From contig JAAVXR010000095.1 in NCBI GenBank assembly GCA_022790755.1, positions 1-37,977 on the forward strand: DNA of 37,977 nucleotides. The letters are read 5' to 3'. Shown here in pieces: positions 16,253 through 25,662 of this stretch. The notes beneath the pieces were generated by a model that was not told the DNA's origin, ran no database searches, and saw only the letters and a list, made by a program, of their open reading frames with translations. The stretch's first letter is position 1; each line of letters opens with the position of its first letter. A program made the position numbers and the translations under genes. This DNA is from Hespellia sp. GTDB lineage: Bacteria; Bacillota; Clostridia; Lachnospirales; Lachnospiraceae.

Positions 16253-17071
16253 CTAATAATTTTCAATCTGTATCACTCTGGTTGACATAATATCAAAAGG
16301 CATCACCGAATTTGCAAACTCATTAAACTTCTCCGCAGCATCACTGACATAGAATTCACACACACCATTTGCGGCGCTTCCATCATTTGCCATCCCCTGC
16401 ATTTCCAGTAAATCCCTCAGATCCATCGCTGTTTCATAGGCTGGATTCACAATCTGTATCTTCTCTCCCATATATGTACGTATCTTGGATCGAAGAAGTG
16501 GATAATGCGTGCATCCGAGAATCATAGTGTCAATCTCCGTATCCTTAAGAGACTTCAAGTAATAGTCTATAATCTCTCTTGTCACCTGATGCTCCTTGAA
16601 TCCCTCCTCCACAAGAGGAACAAAAAGCGGACATGCCTTCTCAATCACCGTAATCTCCGGATTCATCTTTTGAATAATCTTTGTGTACATCTGACTTCGT
16701 ACCGTCGCATCCGTCCCGGCCACTCCTACTTTGCCGTTTACCGTTGCTTCCACAGCAGCTCTCGCTCCTGGAACCACGACTCCGAGAATGGGAATATCGA
16801 ACTCTTTCTGTACCGTATCCAGCGCAAGTGCACTGGCTGTGTTACACGCAATCACAATAGCCTTGACCTGTTTGGTCTGAAGAAAGCGGATGATCTGTTC
16901 TGAAAAACGGATAATACTATCCTGAGACTTACTTCCATATGGCACACGGGCAGTATCTCCAAAATATATGATATTTTCATTCGGAAGCTGTCGAATGATC
17001 TCCCGGGCAACCGTCAGGCCGCCCACCCCGGAATCAAACACCCCGATCGGCGCAATCTTTCTACGATCCAT
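16253..17071 (-). CDS. murI: Glutamate racemase
   Basis: Converts L- to D-glutamate for peptidoglycan, without cofactor. 272 aa. Substrate loop GVFDSGVGGLTV (~10-21) and both catalytic cysteines: Cys76 in IACNTASAL and Cys187 in GCTHYPLL, each in its standard setting. GGAAAGT precedes the ATG. It lies 86 nt after pfkA; that gap holds a 6-bp inverted repeat (GCTCCC/GGGAGC, 17119-17143) with no convincing U-run. Confidence 0.95.
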   Translation of the reverse strand: MDRRKIAPIGVFDSGVGGLTVAREIIRQLPNENIIYFGDTARVPYGSKSQDSIIRFSEQIIRFLQTKQVKAIVIACNTASALALDTVQKEFDIPILGVVVPGARAAVEATVNGKVGVAGTDATVRSQMYTKIIQKMNPEITVIEKACPLFVPLVEEGFKEHQVTREIIDYYLKSLKDTEIDTMILGCTHYPLLRSKIRTYMGEKIQIVNPAYETAMDLRDLLEMQGMANDGSAANGVCEFYVSDAAEKFNEFANSVMPFDIMSTRVIQIENY

Positions 17072-17157
17072 ACTTTCCTGCCTTCTCCTTGCTTTCAGGC
17101 CCCTGCCTCTTTTTTACAGCTCCCTATCCAAAGATCTGGGAGCACTTTCTTGTCTGC

Positions 17158-18144
17158 TTACAATGCCAAGGTTTTGGAGATCGTATACTGATAACCTGAA
17201 ATCTCTTTTTTCATAGACAATGCTTCATTAATATCAAAGTCCACATACTGCCCATGCTGGTATCCAACGACACGATTCCGCTTACCTTCCATCAGTAGAT
17301 CTACCGCCATCGCTCCCATCGTGGACGCATACACTCTGTCTTTACAAGTCGGACTTCCGCCTCGCTGCATGTATCCCAAAATTGTAGCTCTCGTATCAAT
17401 TCCTGTCAATTCCTCAATCCTTTTGGCCATATTGATAGAGTCACCAACACCCTCCGCATTGATGATAATATAATTCTTCTTTCCACGTCTCATGCAATCC
17501 TTGATATCTTCAACCAAAGCCGCCTCATCATAATCATTTTCTTCCGGCATAAAAATCTTCTCTGCGCCATTTGCAATACCACACCATAATGCCAGATATC
17601 CCGCATCACGCCCCATTACTTCAATAATACTGCAACGTTCATGGGAAGTCGAGGTATCACGCACTCTGTCGATTGCCTCCATTGCCGTATTGACCGCCGT
17701 ATCAAATCCAATCGTATAATCTGTACACGCAATGTCCAGATCAATGGTTCCCGGAATACCGATCACATTTACGCCAAGCTCCGTCAATGTCTTTGCCCCG
17801 CGAAAAGATCCATCTCCACCAATTACCACCAAACCGTCGATTCCATATTTTTTGCAGATTGCAGCTGCTTTCTGCTGTCCTTCCTCCGTCATCATTGATT
17901 TACAACGCGCCGTCAGAAGAATCGTCCCACCCCTTTGAATGGTATCGGAGACATCTCTTGCAGATAAATCAATAATCTCCTCCTTCAACAGGCCATGAAA
18001 ACCTCTGCGAATCCCTCGAACCTTCAGTCCATGGGACAATGCATTTCTTACCACCGCTCGAATCGCAGCATTCATGCCAGGAGCATCTCCACCACTGGTA
18101 AGCACTCCAATTGTTCTGATCGCATCTCTGTCCTCAATTGGCAT
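17158..18144 (-). CDS. pfkA: ATP-dependent 6-phosphofructokinase
   Basis: Phosphorylates fructose 6-phosphate in glycolysis. 328 aa. N-terminal GVLTSGGDAPGMNAAIRA, then VVIGGDGSFRGA, whose Gly after GGD suggests ATP rather than pyrophosphate as donor. Catalytic GIPGTIDLDIACTDYTIGFD: the catalytic Asp of TID is kept, while the usual Asn of TIDND is Leu, which I recall as common in clostridial sequences. MGRDAGYLALW and QRGGSPT are also present. AAAGGTGG precedes the start. It lies 100 nt after dnaE, a pairing frequent in Firmicutes. Confidence 0.93.
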   Translation of the reverse strand: MPIEDRDAIRTIGVLTSGGDAPGMNAAIRAVVRNALSHGLKVRGIRRGFHGLLKEEIIDLSARDVSDTIQRGGTILLTARCKSMMTEEGQQKAAAICKKYGIDGLVVIGGDGSFRGAKTLTELGVNVIGIPGTIDLDIACTDYTIGFDTAVNTAMEAIDRVRDTSTSHERCSIIEVMGRDAGYLALWCGIANGAEKIFMPEENDYDEAALVEDIKDCMRRGKKNYIIINAEGVGDSINMAKRIEELTGIDTRATILGYMQRGGSPTCKDRVYASTMGAMAVDLLMEGKRNRVVGYQHGQYVDFDINEALSMKKEISGYQYTISKTLAL

Positions 18145-18244
18145 TTTTATCTACCACCTTTCCTAATTCTATTTTCTTAGTCTCAATATAAATAATAATG
18201 CCTATGTCTGTTTACCTTTCGGTCATCTTATTCTACTCTATTTA

Positions 18245-21200
18245 TTATACGTTTTCAATAGGTTTTTCAACCACTTTCACTCGTTTTTCACCCAAAAAGT
18301 TCATCATTCTGCTCAATATTCCGTCCTCAATCCGAATGTTCCGATTCCTCGGCAGCCTTTTTACCGCCCTCTCCGCCTGACAATAGACCACCACCTCGTC
18401 GTTTCCTTCAGAATCTGCAAGATAACCATACAGAATCTCCTCATTCTTCAGATAGTCCTCCTTATTTGGAAACTGCAACCAAAGTTCTCTTCGAACTTTG
18501 GTAAATGGCATCACTTTTTCACAGATCAACTTACTTGGACGCTCATCTTCCTCCGAAACCCGTCCCTGAATAAATACTTTACCGTCTATCTCCAAGTGGT
18601 CCCGGTTTTTTTCATAATCTCTCGGAAATATCACGACTTCCACCGTTCCAAGCAAATCTTCCAAGGTCACAAATGCCATCGTCTGATTCGTCTTGGTATA
18701 CTTGATCTTCCGGTCAACGATGATTCCCCCGACAGTTTCTTTCGATCCATCCCGCACTTTTGAATGTTTCGTCTCATCCTCATACTGAAAATCTGCGGTC
18801 GTCGCTGATATCCCCTTTTTCCATCGTTCCTCGTATTCTTCCAGAGGATGTCCGCTGATATAGATACCGAGCACTTCTTTCTCAAAGGCCAGCTTCATTT
18901 CTTTGGAGTATTCCCCCACATCAGGCATTCGAATCTCAAATTCCTGTTTCTGATCTTCTGACGCCAGGTCAAATAACGTCATCTGCCCGCTCATCGAATG
19001 TTTCTTTTCCTGCGCCACATGCTCCACGATCTGAACATAGACGCTCATGAACTGTTTCCTCGTGCCATTCAACCCATCCAAAGCGCCGGCTTTGATGAAA
19101 TTCTCAATGCTTCTTTTATTGATCGTATCCTTTACCGACATTCTCTGAATGAAATCTTCCAGATTTCGAAATGTTCCGTAATCTTCTCGTTCTTTCACAA
19201 TGGATTTGATCACTGGACGTCCGACACTTTTAATCGCAGCCAGACCATAGCGAATATTTCCATGATCTACGGAAAAGCCCGCTTCCCCACAGTTAATATC
19301 CGGCGGAAGAATTTGAATTCCCATCTGCCTACAACTATAGATATACTCTGCTACTTTTGGCGGATTTTCAATCACAGAAGTCATAAGAGCTGCCATGAAT
19401 TCGACCGGATAATAATATTTCAAAAATGCCGTCTGATAGGCCACCACCGCATACGCCGCCGCATGGGACTTATTGAACGCATATTTTGCAAAATCAATCA
19501 TTTCATCATAAATTTTATTTGCAGTTTTTTCATCAATCCCATTCGCCACACAGCCTGGAATTCCAAGTTCCTTATTGCCATACACAAAGTTCTGGCGTTC
19601 TTTCTGCATGACGTCGCCTTTTTTCTTAGACATGGCACGGCGGAGCAAATCGCTTCTCCCGAGTGTGTATCCTCCCAAGTCGCGCACAATCTGCATAACC
19701 TGTTCCTGATAAACGATACATCCATACGTCGCCTCTAGAATTGGTTCCAGTTGTGGACAATCGTAAGTGATGGTTTCCGGATGGTCCTTCCCCCGGATAT
19801 ATTGTGGAATAAATTCCATCGGTCCCGGACGATACAAGGAAATTCCGGCAATCACATCCTCCAAACTTCTGGGCTTCAATTCCTTTATGAAGCTTTTCAT
19901 CCCGGCACTCTCCAACTGAAATACGCCGTCTGTCCGTCCCGTCCCAAGAGAATTCAGAACCTCCTGGTCCTGATAATCAATCGCATTGACATCCAATCTC
20001 TCGTAATCTGTCTTGCCGTCTCGTCTCGCATCCTCTTCCTTTCTCTGATTCACCAACCGCTGCGCATCCTGAATCACGGTCAACGTACGAAGCCCCAAAA
20101 AGTCCATCTTCAAAAGACCCAATTCTTCCAAAGTGGTCATGGTAAACTGCGTGGTAATAGAACCATCCGAAGAACGAGATAAAGGCACAAACTCATCAAT
20201 GGATCTCTGACCGATCACGACACCGGCCGCATGCATAGACGCATGACGAGGCAGCCCTTCCAGTCTCCTGGACATATCAATCAGGTACTTCACCTGCTCG
20301 TCTGTGTCATACATACGTTTCAGTTCTAAACTCGCCCGGAGCGCTTTATCAATCGTAATATTCAGTTCTTTCGGCACCAGCTTCGCAATCGTATCTACAA
20401 AAGCATAGGGCAGATCCATCACCCGTCCCACATCTCGAATCACGCCGCGCGCTGCCAGCGTACCAAAGGTGACAATCTGAACCACCCGGTCCTTCCCATA
20501 TTTCTCCACGACATAATCTATCACTTCCTGCCTACGCTCATAACAGAAATCCACGTCAATATCCGGCATAGATATTCTATCTGGATTCAAAAACCGCTCA
20601 AACAAGAGCTGATATCGGATTGGATCAATATCTGTTATTCCAAGACAGTACGCTACGATACTCCCGGCGGCCGACCCTCTCCCTGGCCCCACCGCAATCC
20701 CATGATCTTTCGCATATTTGATAAAGTCCCACACAATGAGGAAATAATCCACATACCCCATGTTCTTGATTACATTCAGTTCATACTCCAGACGTTCCTG
20801 CAGATCCTGTGCAATCTCCCCGTTCGTATCTCCATAATGCTTTGTCAACCCCTCCTGGCACATCTTCGTCAGATACTCCAGAGAAGACATTCCCCCTGGC
20901 ACATCATATTTGGGCAATTTGGTCACACCAAATTCAATCTCCACCTCACAGCGGTCCGCGATACGCTGCGTATTGACGAGAGCCTGCTGTGCATACGGGA
21001 AAAGCTCTGCCATCTCTTCCGGTGATTTCACATAATACTGTCCGCCCTCATAGCGCATACGATTTTCATCACTCAGCTTTTTATTCGTCTGGATACACAA
21101 AAGGATATCATGCGGTTTCTCATCTTGCGCATACGTATAGTGAACGTCGTTCGTCGCCACCAGTTCGATTCCCAGCTCCTCAGACATTCGCACCAGGCGC

Positions 21201-21763
21201 TGATTGACAATTGCCTGCTCCTCAATCCCATGATCCTGCAGCTCCAGGAAAAAATTGCCTTTCCCAAAAATATTCTCATATCGACGCGCCGCCATGCGTG
21301 CTTCGTCATAAAGTCCTCTAGCCAGATAACGCTGAACTTCCCCTGCAAGGCAGGCGCTCAGTGCAATAATACCCTCATGGTATTCCTCCAACACTTCACG
21401 GTCAACCCTGGGGCGATAATAATAGCCTTCCACAAAACCTTTGGAGACAATCTTCATCAGATTTTCATATCCCATATTATTCTCGGCCAACAGAACCAAA
21501 TGATAATATCGGTCCTCTCCACCGGTCGTCTCCCGGTCAAATCTGGAATTTGGCGCCACATACACCTCACATCCCAGGATCGGTCGAATCCCCTGTTTTT
21601 TCGCTTCTTTATAAAAATCAATCACACCATACATTACACCGTGATCCGTAATGGCGGCGCTGTTCATCCCCAATTCCTTGACCCGGGCAACATATTCCTT
21701 TATTTTATTCGAACCATCCAGCAAACTGTACTCTGTATGAACGTGCAAATGCGCAAATTCCAT
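18245..21763 (-). CDS. dnaE: DNA polymerase III alpha subunit (DnaE type)
   Basis: Replicative DNA polymerase of the C family, 1172 aa. PHP domain at the N-terminus (HLHVHTEYSLLDGSNKI at 5-21, AITDHGVMYG), fingers/palm with GPGRGSAAGS and catalytic aspartates in MPDIDVDF near residue 400, SRRLEGLPRHASMHAAGVV, then a helix-hairpin-helix region and an OB fold near the C-terminus (VGGIIVDRKIKYTKT...VEVVIFPRDYEK). No exonuclease insertion, so DnaE rather than PolC. I start at 21763: ATG-GAG-GAA-AAT-ATG occurs and the last ATG has GGAGG 5 nt upstream. It follows cvfB by 44 nt, and that spacer resembles the DUF1700 leader. Confidence 0.97.
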   Translation of the reverse strand: MEFAHLHVHTEYSLLDGSNKIKEYVARVKELGMNSAAITDHGVMYGVIDFYKEAKKQGIRPILGCEVYVAPNSRFDRETTGGEDRYYHLVLLAENNMGYENLMKIVSKGFVEGYYYRPRVDREVLEEYHEGIIALSACLAGEVQRYLARGLYDEARMAARRYENIFGKGNFFLELQDHGIEEQAIVNQRLVRMSEELGIELVATNDVHYTYAQDEKPHDILLCIQTNKKLSDENRMRYEGGQYYVKSPEEMAELFPYAQQALVNTQRIADRCEVEIEFGVTKLPKYDVPGGMSSLEYLTKMCQEGLTKHYGDTNGEIAQDLQERLEYELNVIKNMGYVDYFLIVWDFIKYAKDHGIAVGPGRGSAAGSIVAYCLGITDIDPIRYQLLFERFLNPDRISMPDIDVDFCYERRQEVIDYVVEKYGKDRVVQIVTFGTLAARGVIRDVGRVMDLPYAFVDTIAKLVPKELNITIDKALRASLELKRMYDTDEQVKYLIDMSRRLEGLPRHASMHAAGVVIGQRSIDEFVPLSRSSDGSITTQFTMTTLEELGLLKMDFLGLRTLTVIQDAQRLVNQRKEEDARRDGKTDYERLDVNAIDYQDQEVLNSLGTGRTDGVFQLESAGMKSFIKELKPRSLEDVIAGISLYRPGPMEFIPQYIRGKDHPETITYDCPQLEPILEATYGCIVYQEQVMQIVRDLGGYTLGRSDLLRRAMSKKKGDVMQKERQNFVYGNKELGIPGCVANGIDEKTANKIYDEMIDFAKYAFNKSHAAAYAVVAYQTAFLKYYYPVEFMAALMTSVIENPPKVAEYIYSCRQMGIQILPPDINCGEAGFSVDHGNIRYGLAAIKSVGRPVIKSIVKEREDYGTFRNLEDFIQRMSVKDTINKRSIENFIKAGALDGLNGTRKQFMSVYVQIVEHVAQEKKHSMSGQMTLFDLASEDQKQEFEIRMPDVGEYSKEMKLAFEKEVLGIYISGHPLEEYEERWKKGISATTADFQYEDETKHSKVRDGSKETVGGIIVDRKIKYTKTNQTMAFVTLEDLLGTVEVVIFPRDYEKNRDHLEIDGKVFIQGRVSEEDERPSKLICEKVMPFTKVRRELWLQFPNKEDYLKNEEILYGYLADSEGNDEVVVYCQAERAVKRLPRNRNIRIEDGILSRMMNFLGEKRVKVVEKPIENV

Positions 21764-21807
21764 ATTTTCCTCCATTCTGTGCGTGTTTCACAGCACAAAC
21801 AGATCAT

Positions 21808-22632
21808 CTATTTCTTTCTAACAATCGCATTCTCCTGTATATCAATCTTGCCAGCTTTTAGCAATCGTCCTACCGCCCGCTTGAACGCGGCCTTACTCAT
21901 GCCAAACTCCCGCTGAATTATCTCCGGTTTTGCCTTATCCGTAAATGGAAGCCTTCCTTCATACTTCTCCATAACCCGCAGAATCTTCTCCGCATCCTTT
22001 TCCATTTGCTGCGGAATCTTCTCGCGGAGACTCAAATTCAACTTACCGTCCGCTCGTACTTCCGTCACGCGAGCTTCCACTCGACTGCCGACCTGCAACT
22101 TCCTGTGCACTTCCTTACGCGGAATCAATGCCGAATACCGTTCGTCCACCGCCACAAATACACCAAACTCATCGCTTCTATCATAAATGATTCCCGTCAC
22201 TCTGTCATCTTTCCGATAAGGAGCATTCGTCTGAAGCAAGGGATATACCTTCATCGTCGCACAAAGGCGTTCGCTTTTATCAATATACAGAGTAACCAGA
22301 CAGGAATCTCCCTTTTCCACTTTCGCCGTCTGCTCATGAAACGGAAGTAGCAGATCTTTCTCCAATCCCCAATCCAGAAATGCTCCGATACGCCCCGTGT
22401 CTACTACTTGCAGAACAGCCAATTCCCCCAACGTGAGCTTCGGCCGATTCGTCGTCGCTATCATGCGATCCCGGGAATCTTTATATAAAAATACTTCCAC
22501 CGGGTCCCCTGGTTCCAGCCCATCTGGAACCTGTTTCCCGGGCAGAAGTACCCGTTCTGTGTCACTCCCCAGATACACCCCAAAGTCTACCCGCTTCACC
22601 ATTGTCAAAACCTGTATTTCACCTAATTTCAT
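21808..22632 (-). CDS. cvfB: S1-type RNA-binding protein, CvfB family
   Basis: 274 aa. Repeated S1/OB modules (LGEIQVLTMVKRVDFGVYLG at the N-terminus; DDRVTGIIYDRSDEFGVFVAVDERYSALIPRKEVH near the middle) and a C-terminal winged helix (GMSKAAFKRAVGRLLKAGKIDI). This fits CvfB/YitL, an RNA-binding protein linked to virulence-gene expression in Staphylococcus and otherwise poorly defined. I start at 22632: GGGAGG lies 5 nt before this ATG, and the domain begins there. Divergent from the AEC carrier gene. Confidence 0.85.
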   Translation of the reverse strand: MKLGEIQVLTMVKRVDFGVYLGSDTERVLLPGKQVPDGLEPGDPVEVFLYKDSRDRMIATTNRPKLTLGELAVLQVVDTGRIGAFLDWGLEKDLLLPFHEQTAKVEKGDSCLVTLYIDKSERLCATMKVYPLLQTNAPYRKDDRVTGIIYDRSDEFGVFVAVDERYSALIPRKEVHRKLQVGSRVEARVTEVRADGKLNLSLREKIPQQMEKDAEKILRVMEKYEGRLPFTDKAKPEIIQREFGMSKAAFKRAVGRLLKAGKIDIQENAIVRKK

Positions 22633-22656
22633 CTCATCCTCCCTGAAACCTATCAT

Positions 22657-22685
22657 TTGACTTCTTCTTATTTATTTAGTATGAT
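22657..22685 (+). promoter_or_regulatory. Sigma-A promoter for the AEC carrier
   Basis: -35 TTGACT (22657-22662), 17-bp spacer, -10 TATGAT (22680-22685), 55 nt before the ATG. Confidence 0.7.
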
Positions 22686-22739
22686 AGCTAAAGAAATTTT
22701 TGGATATATCTACATTTTAAATAAAGAAGGGAATTCACT

Positions 22740-23657
22740 ATGTTTGCCATTGTTTTCAGCCAATTAATGAAAATGCTAGTCATTTTGATTCTAGCATTTA
22801 TCTGCTATAAACTCAAGATTTTCAATCAGAACAGCAATAAGACCTTGTCCGATTTATTGCTTCTTGTCGTCAACCCCATTCTTGCCCTCACGGTCTATCA
22901 GCGCGATTACGAACCTCGTTTGGTTCAGGGCCTTTTGATCTCCTTTGGACTCGCTATTCTCATTCACATCGTCGGAATCATAGTTACCACCTTTCTGCTC
23001 CCTTCGCGCAATAATATAAATTTCGGAATCGAACGTTTCGCTTCCATGTATTCGAATTGTGGATTTATGGGAATTCCTCTGGTTTACAGCATACTCGGAG
23101 ATGAAGGTGTTTTCTATCTCACCGCTTATATGACGATTTTTAACCTGTTCTCATGGACCCATGGTCTTGCCCTGATGACCGGTGAATTTTCTTTACATCA
23201 GATCAAAAATGGACTGTTTACTCCGGTTATCTTTGGCACGTGTGCTGGAATTATTTTGTTTTTTGCGCGAATACGCCTTCCCGAAATCATTTTGGATGGA
23301 CTGGGCTACGTCGCCGACATGAATACCCCGCTTGCAATGATGATTGCCGGACTCTCCATTGCACAAGTAGATTTTCAAAAAATGTTTTTAAAAGTTCATT
23401 TGTATTGGGTAAGCTGTATCAAACTATTATGCTTTCCGGCGCTGATCATGCTGATCTTTTCCCTGCTGCCTCTCGACCGCACGGTTGCCTACACATCACT
23501 GATCGCCGCCGCATGCCCGACAGCGACCACCGTAAATATGATGGCCATTCGATATAATCAAGATTACAAATACTGCTCAGAAATGTTCGCGTTCACAACT
23601 GTTCTGGCCGTCGTCACCATCCCGGTGATTATCCTACTAGCGGAACATCTGATCTGA
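22740..23657 (+). CDS. AEC (auxin efflux carrier)-family transporter
   Basis: 305 aa with about ten membrane helices in the bile/arsenite/riboflavin transporter-like fold. Typical features: the early VVNPILALTVYQRDY (about residue 44), ASMYSNCGFMGIPLVYSILGDEGVFYLTAYM (~101-130, the conserved N-x-G-F-x-G motif), and TPLAMMIAGLSIAQ later. Bacterial AEC proteins mostly export or exchange dicarboxylates or amino-acid-like anions; the substrate cannot be read here. AAGGGA precedes the ATG. Its last 21 nt overlap the 3' end of the convergent GNAT gene. Confidence 0.85.
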   Translation: MFAIVFSQLMKMLVILILAFICYKLKIFNQNSNKTLSDLLLLVVNPILALTVYQRDYEPRLVQGLLISFGLAILIHIVGIIVTTFLLPSRNNINFGIERFASMYSNCGFMGIPLVYSILGDEGVFYLTAYMTIFNLFSWTHGLALMTGEFSLHQIKNGLFTPVIFGTCAGIILFFARIRLPEIILDGLGYVADMNTPLAMMIAGLSIAQVDFQKMFLKVHLYWVSCIKLLCFPALIMLIFSLLPLDRTVAYTSLIAAACPTATTVNMMAIRYNQDYKYCSEMFAFTTVLAVVTIPVIILLAEHLI

Positions 23658-24098
23658 AAGGATACCCCGCTCATATTTCATCGGTGTGAACCGGATTCCG
23701 TCACTGACTTTTTCTTTGCCGGTATCCGTGAATCCAAGCTTATGGTAAAACGGCACCGCATAGGGAGACGCATTCAGTGTGAATTTCTGATTACTGCTGC
23801 TGTCCTTTAAATATGTCCACAACTTCCTGCCTACGCCCTGCCGATGATACCGCGCCTTTACAAAAAAACAGCAAATATGTTTCCGATGATCGTTCGTCGC
23901 GATTACACCCATCAATTCCTTTTTATTCATAGCGCCAAAAAATTCCAATGTGTCTATCATCGGCTGATTGGAAAGAAACCGATAAAACGAATCCACTCCT
24001 TGCTCCGAATAATCCGGAGCTTCAAACTGCAGAAATGTCTCCCAGATCAACTGGAGCGCAGTCTCAATTTCCTCACCGTATATTTTCCTGATCTCCAT
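23637..24098 (-). CDS. GNAT-family N-acetyltransferase
   Basis: 153 aa. The acetyl-CoA motif VKARYHRQGVGRKLWTYL (R-x-x-G-x-G/A form) and the C-terminal YAVPFYHKLGFTDTG (the usual YxxxGF) identify the fold. Substrate unknown. I start at 24098 because GAAGAGG sits 6 nt upstream; the in-frame ATG five codons earlier overlaps that site. Overlaps the AEC gene tail to tail by 21 nt. Confidence 0.82.
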   Translation of the reverse strand: MEIRKIYGEEIETALQLIWETFLQFEAPDYSEQGVDSFYRFLSNQPMIDTLEFFGAMNKKELMGVIATNDHRKHICCFFVKARYHRQGVGRKLWTYLKDSSSNQKFTLNASPYAVPFYHKLGFTDTGKEKVSDGIRFTPMKYERGILSDQMFR

Positions 24099-24155
24099 TG
24101 TATACCTCTTCATGTTCTGTCAATCCCCAGCAATTCAGCGGCATGTCCCACCCTG

Positions 24156-24192
24156 ACAAAAAACAAAAAGTCAGGAACAATACATTCCTGAC
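24156..24192 (-). terminator. Terminator after tRNA-Cys
   Basis: Minus-strand stem GTCAGGAA/TTCCTGAC (24192-24185 with 24177-24170) is followed by TTTTTGTTTTTTG. It lies directly after tRNA-Cys and ends the two-tRNA transcript. Confidence 0.85.
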
Positions 24193-24200
24193 TCCTTAGA

Positions 24201-24271
24201 AGGCGCCAACCAGATTTGAACTGGTGATGAAGGTGTTGCAGACCTCTGCCTTACCACTTGGCTATGGCGCC
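24201..24271 (-). tRNA. tRNA-Cys (anticodon GCA)
   Basis: 71-nt cloverleaf: acceptor GGCGCCA/TGGCGCC with discriminator T(U), D arm GCCAAGTGGTAAGGC, anticodon stem GAGGT/ACCTT with loop CTGCAAC (anticodon GCA, codons TGY), T arm ACCAG-TTCAAAT-CTGGT. CCA is not encoded. Confidence 0.95.
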
Positions 24272-24372
24272 ATAATAAAATACAAATTTATCCATACAGC
24301 TTTTTAATTATACCAAACGTTATGCAGTTCGTCAATATGAAACCACATAAAAAATAAGAATAATAAGAAAAA

Positions 24373-24444
24373 TGACTCCGACGGGAATCGAACCCGTGTT
24401 ACCGCCGTGAAAGGGCGATGTCTTAACCGCTTGACCACGGAGCC
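24373..24444 (-). tRNA. tRNA-Glu (anticodon TTC)
   Basis: 72-nt cloverleaf: acceptor GGCTCCG/CGGAGTC with discriminator A, D arm GTCAAGCGGTTAAGAC identical to the other tRNA-Glu, anticodon stem TCGCC/GGCGG with loop CTTTCAC (anticodon TTC, codons GAR), T arm ACGGG-TTCGATT-CCCGT. CCA is not encoded. Co-transcribed with tRNA-Cys 101 nt downstream. Confidence 0.95.
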
Positions 24445-24504
24445 AAAAATAAACCAAAGCGATATTCATAAGGGATGCTATATATAATATCGCGACTGCA
24501 CATT

Positions 24505-24533
24505 ATCTTAGCATAAGTTTTTAAAATTTGCAA
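24505..24533 (-). promoter_or_regulatory. Sigma-A promoter of the tRNA-Glu/tRNA-Cys transcript
   Basis: Reading leftward: -35 TTGCAA (24533-24528), 17-bp spacer, -10 TAAGAT (24510-24505), about 60 nt before tRNA-Glu. Confidence 0.65.
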
Positions 24534-24587
24534 GAACATTTTTGAAACTTATCAAACTTCTAAAACGAATCAAAATTCATTTTCCAC

Positions 24588-25490
24588 TCACATCATTTCA
24601 TCAAACAAACGCAACTGTTCTAATTGATAGGGTTTTTTATATTGGCTGATTATATCCTGCATCTGATACACAATGCCCCTTTTCTGACATTCCACAGCAA
24701 AATATTCCCACAGTTTCTTTGCTCTCGGGCTGCGACATTCGTAATGATTCCCATAACGTTTCCGATATTTTTCCACTAGATCCTGGTCTGGAAACAGTGA
24801 CTTCAACTTCTTATAGTACCAGTCCCGCTGATTCCCCCGCAGCGTCATCCCAAATGCCGGATAGATAAACCTTGCGCCCGCCGCTTCTGCCCTGCGAATG
24901 ATCTCACCGATATTTTCCTCATTGTCTTCCAAAAACGGCAGGACTGGCATCAGTAGAATTCCGGTATATAATCCGGCGGCGCTCATTCGTTCTATCATCC
25001 GAAACCGTTCACTGGAACGCGCGACCGCTGGTTCAATCTTTGCTGCCAGATCGTCATCCGCCGTTGTCACCGTAACCTTCAATAAGACGGGTGAGTGCTC
25101 TGCGATACTCTGATAAATGTCAGTATCCCGCACCATCAATGAACTTTTCGTCGCCACTGCCACGCCAAACTCAAACGCATCACAGAGTTCTAATGCGTGC
25201 CGCGTCACCTGCAACTCTTTTTCAAACGGATTATACGGATCGCTCATCGCACCAGTTCCCACCACGCCACGCCGTGTTTTTCGTCTCAGATCATCCCGTA
25301 TGATCTGCAGCGCATTTTCTTTCACCTTCACTCGATCGAATGCTTCGATTCCATAGCAATCGGACCTGCTGTCGCAATAAATGCATCCATGACAACATCC
25401 TTTGTAAATATTCATATTATAATCAATCCCGAACCACTGCGCCGGCGCTTTTGTTTTAGTGACAATTGTTTTTGCGTAAATCGTTTCCAT
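24588..25490 (-). CDS. Radical SAM protein, SplB-like family
   Basis: 300 aa. The iron-sulfur cluster motif CxxxCxxC is seen as CCHGCIYC around residue 40-47 (YKGCCHGCIYCDSRSDCYG), followed by VVGTGAMSDPYNPFEKEL and VATKSSLMVRDTDIY, as in the family annotated SPL/Rv2578c-like. True spore photoproduct lyase repairs thymine photodimers, but many homologues with this arrangement have no proven function, and the Cys that SplB uses for hydrogen transfer is not identifiable here. I start at 25490 (AAGGTGAAGGTC upstream). Monocistronic. Confidence 0.8.
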   Translation of the reverse strand: METIYAKTIVTKTKAPAQWFGIDYNMNIYKGCCHGCIYCDSRSDCYGIEAFDRVKVKENALQIIRDDLRRKTRRGVVGTGAMSDPYNPFEKELQVTRHALELCDAFEFGVAVATKSSLMVRDTDIYQSIAEHSPVLLKVTVTTADDDLAAKIEPAVARSSERFRMIERMSAAGLYTGILLMPVLPFLEDNEENIGEIIRRAEAAGARFIYPAFGMTLRGNQRDWYYKKLKSLFPDQDLVEKYRKRYGNHYECRSPRAKKLWEYFAVECQKRGIVYQMQDIISQYKKPYQLEQLRLFDEMM

Positions 25491-25568
25491 GACCTTCACC
25501 TTACACGCGCCCACTCAGGGGCAGACCACTATAATTCTGATAAAAACATAAAATTATATTCAGATTTA

Positions 25569-25598
25569 TTGCTGTTTCCTATTTTAAGTGCCTATAAT
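25569..25598 (+). promoter_or_regulatory. Sigma-A promoter of the orphan EIIA gene
   Basis: -35 TTGCTG (25569-25574), 18-bp spacer, perfect -10 TATAAT (25593-25598). No -24/-12 element is visible upstream of this gene, so unlike the main operon it appears sigma-A driven. Confidence 0.6.
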
Positions 25599-25662
25599 AT
25601 AGCATAATCACATGAAGAGTTCAAGAAAAGCTTCCAATATATAATAAGGAGTATCTAAAACT

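Noticed and set aside
18023-18160. Possible PPi-dependent phosphofructokinase because TIDND reads TIDLD
   Set aside because: The GGDGS motif keeps the Gly linked to ATP use, the catalytic Asp is present, and the Leu variant is common in clostridia as I recall.
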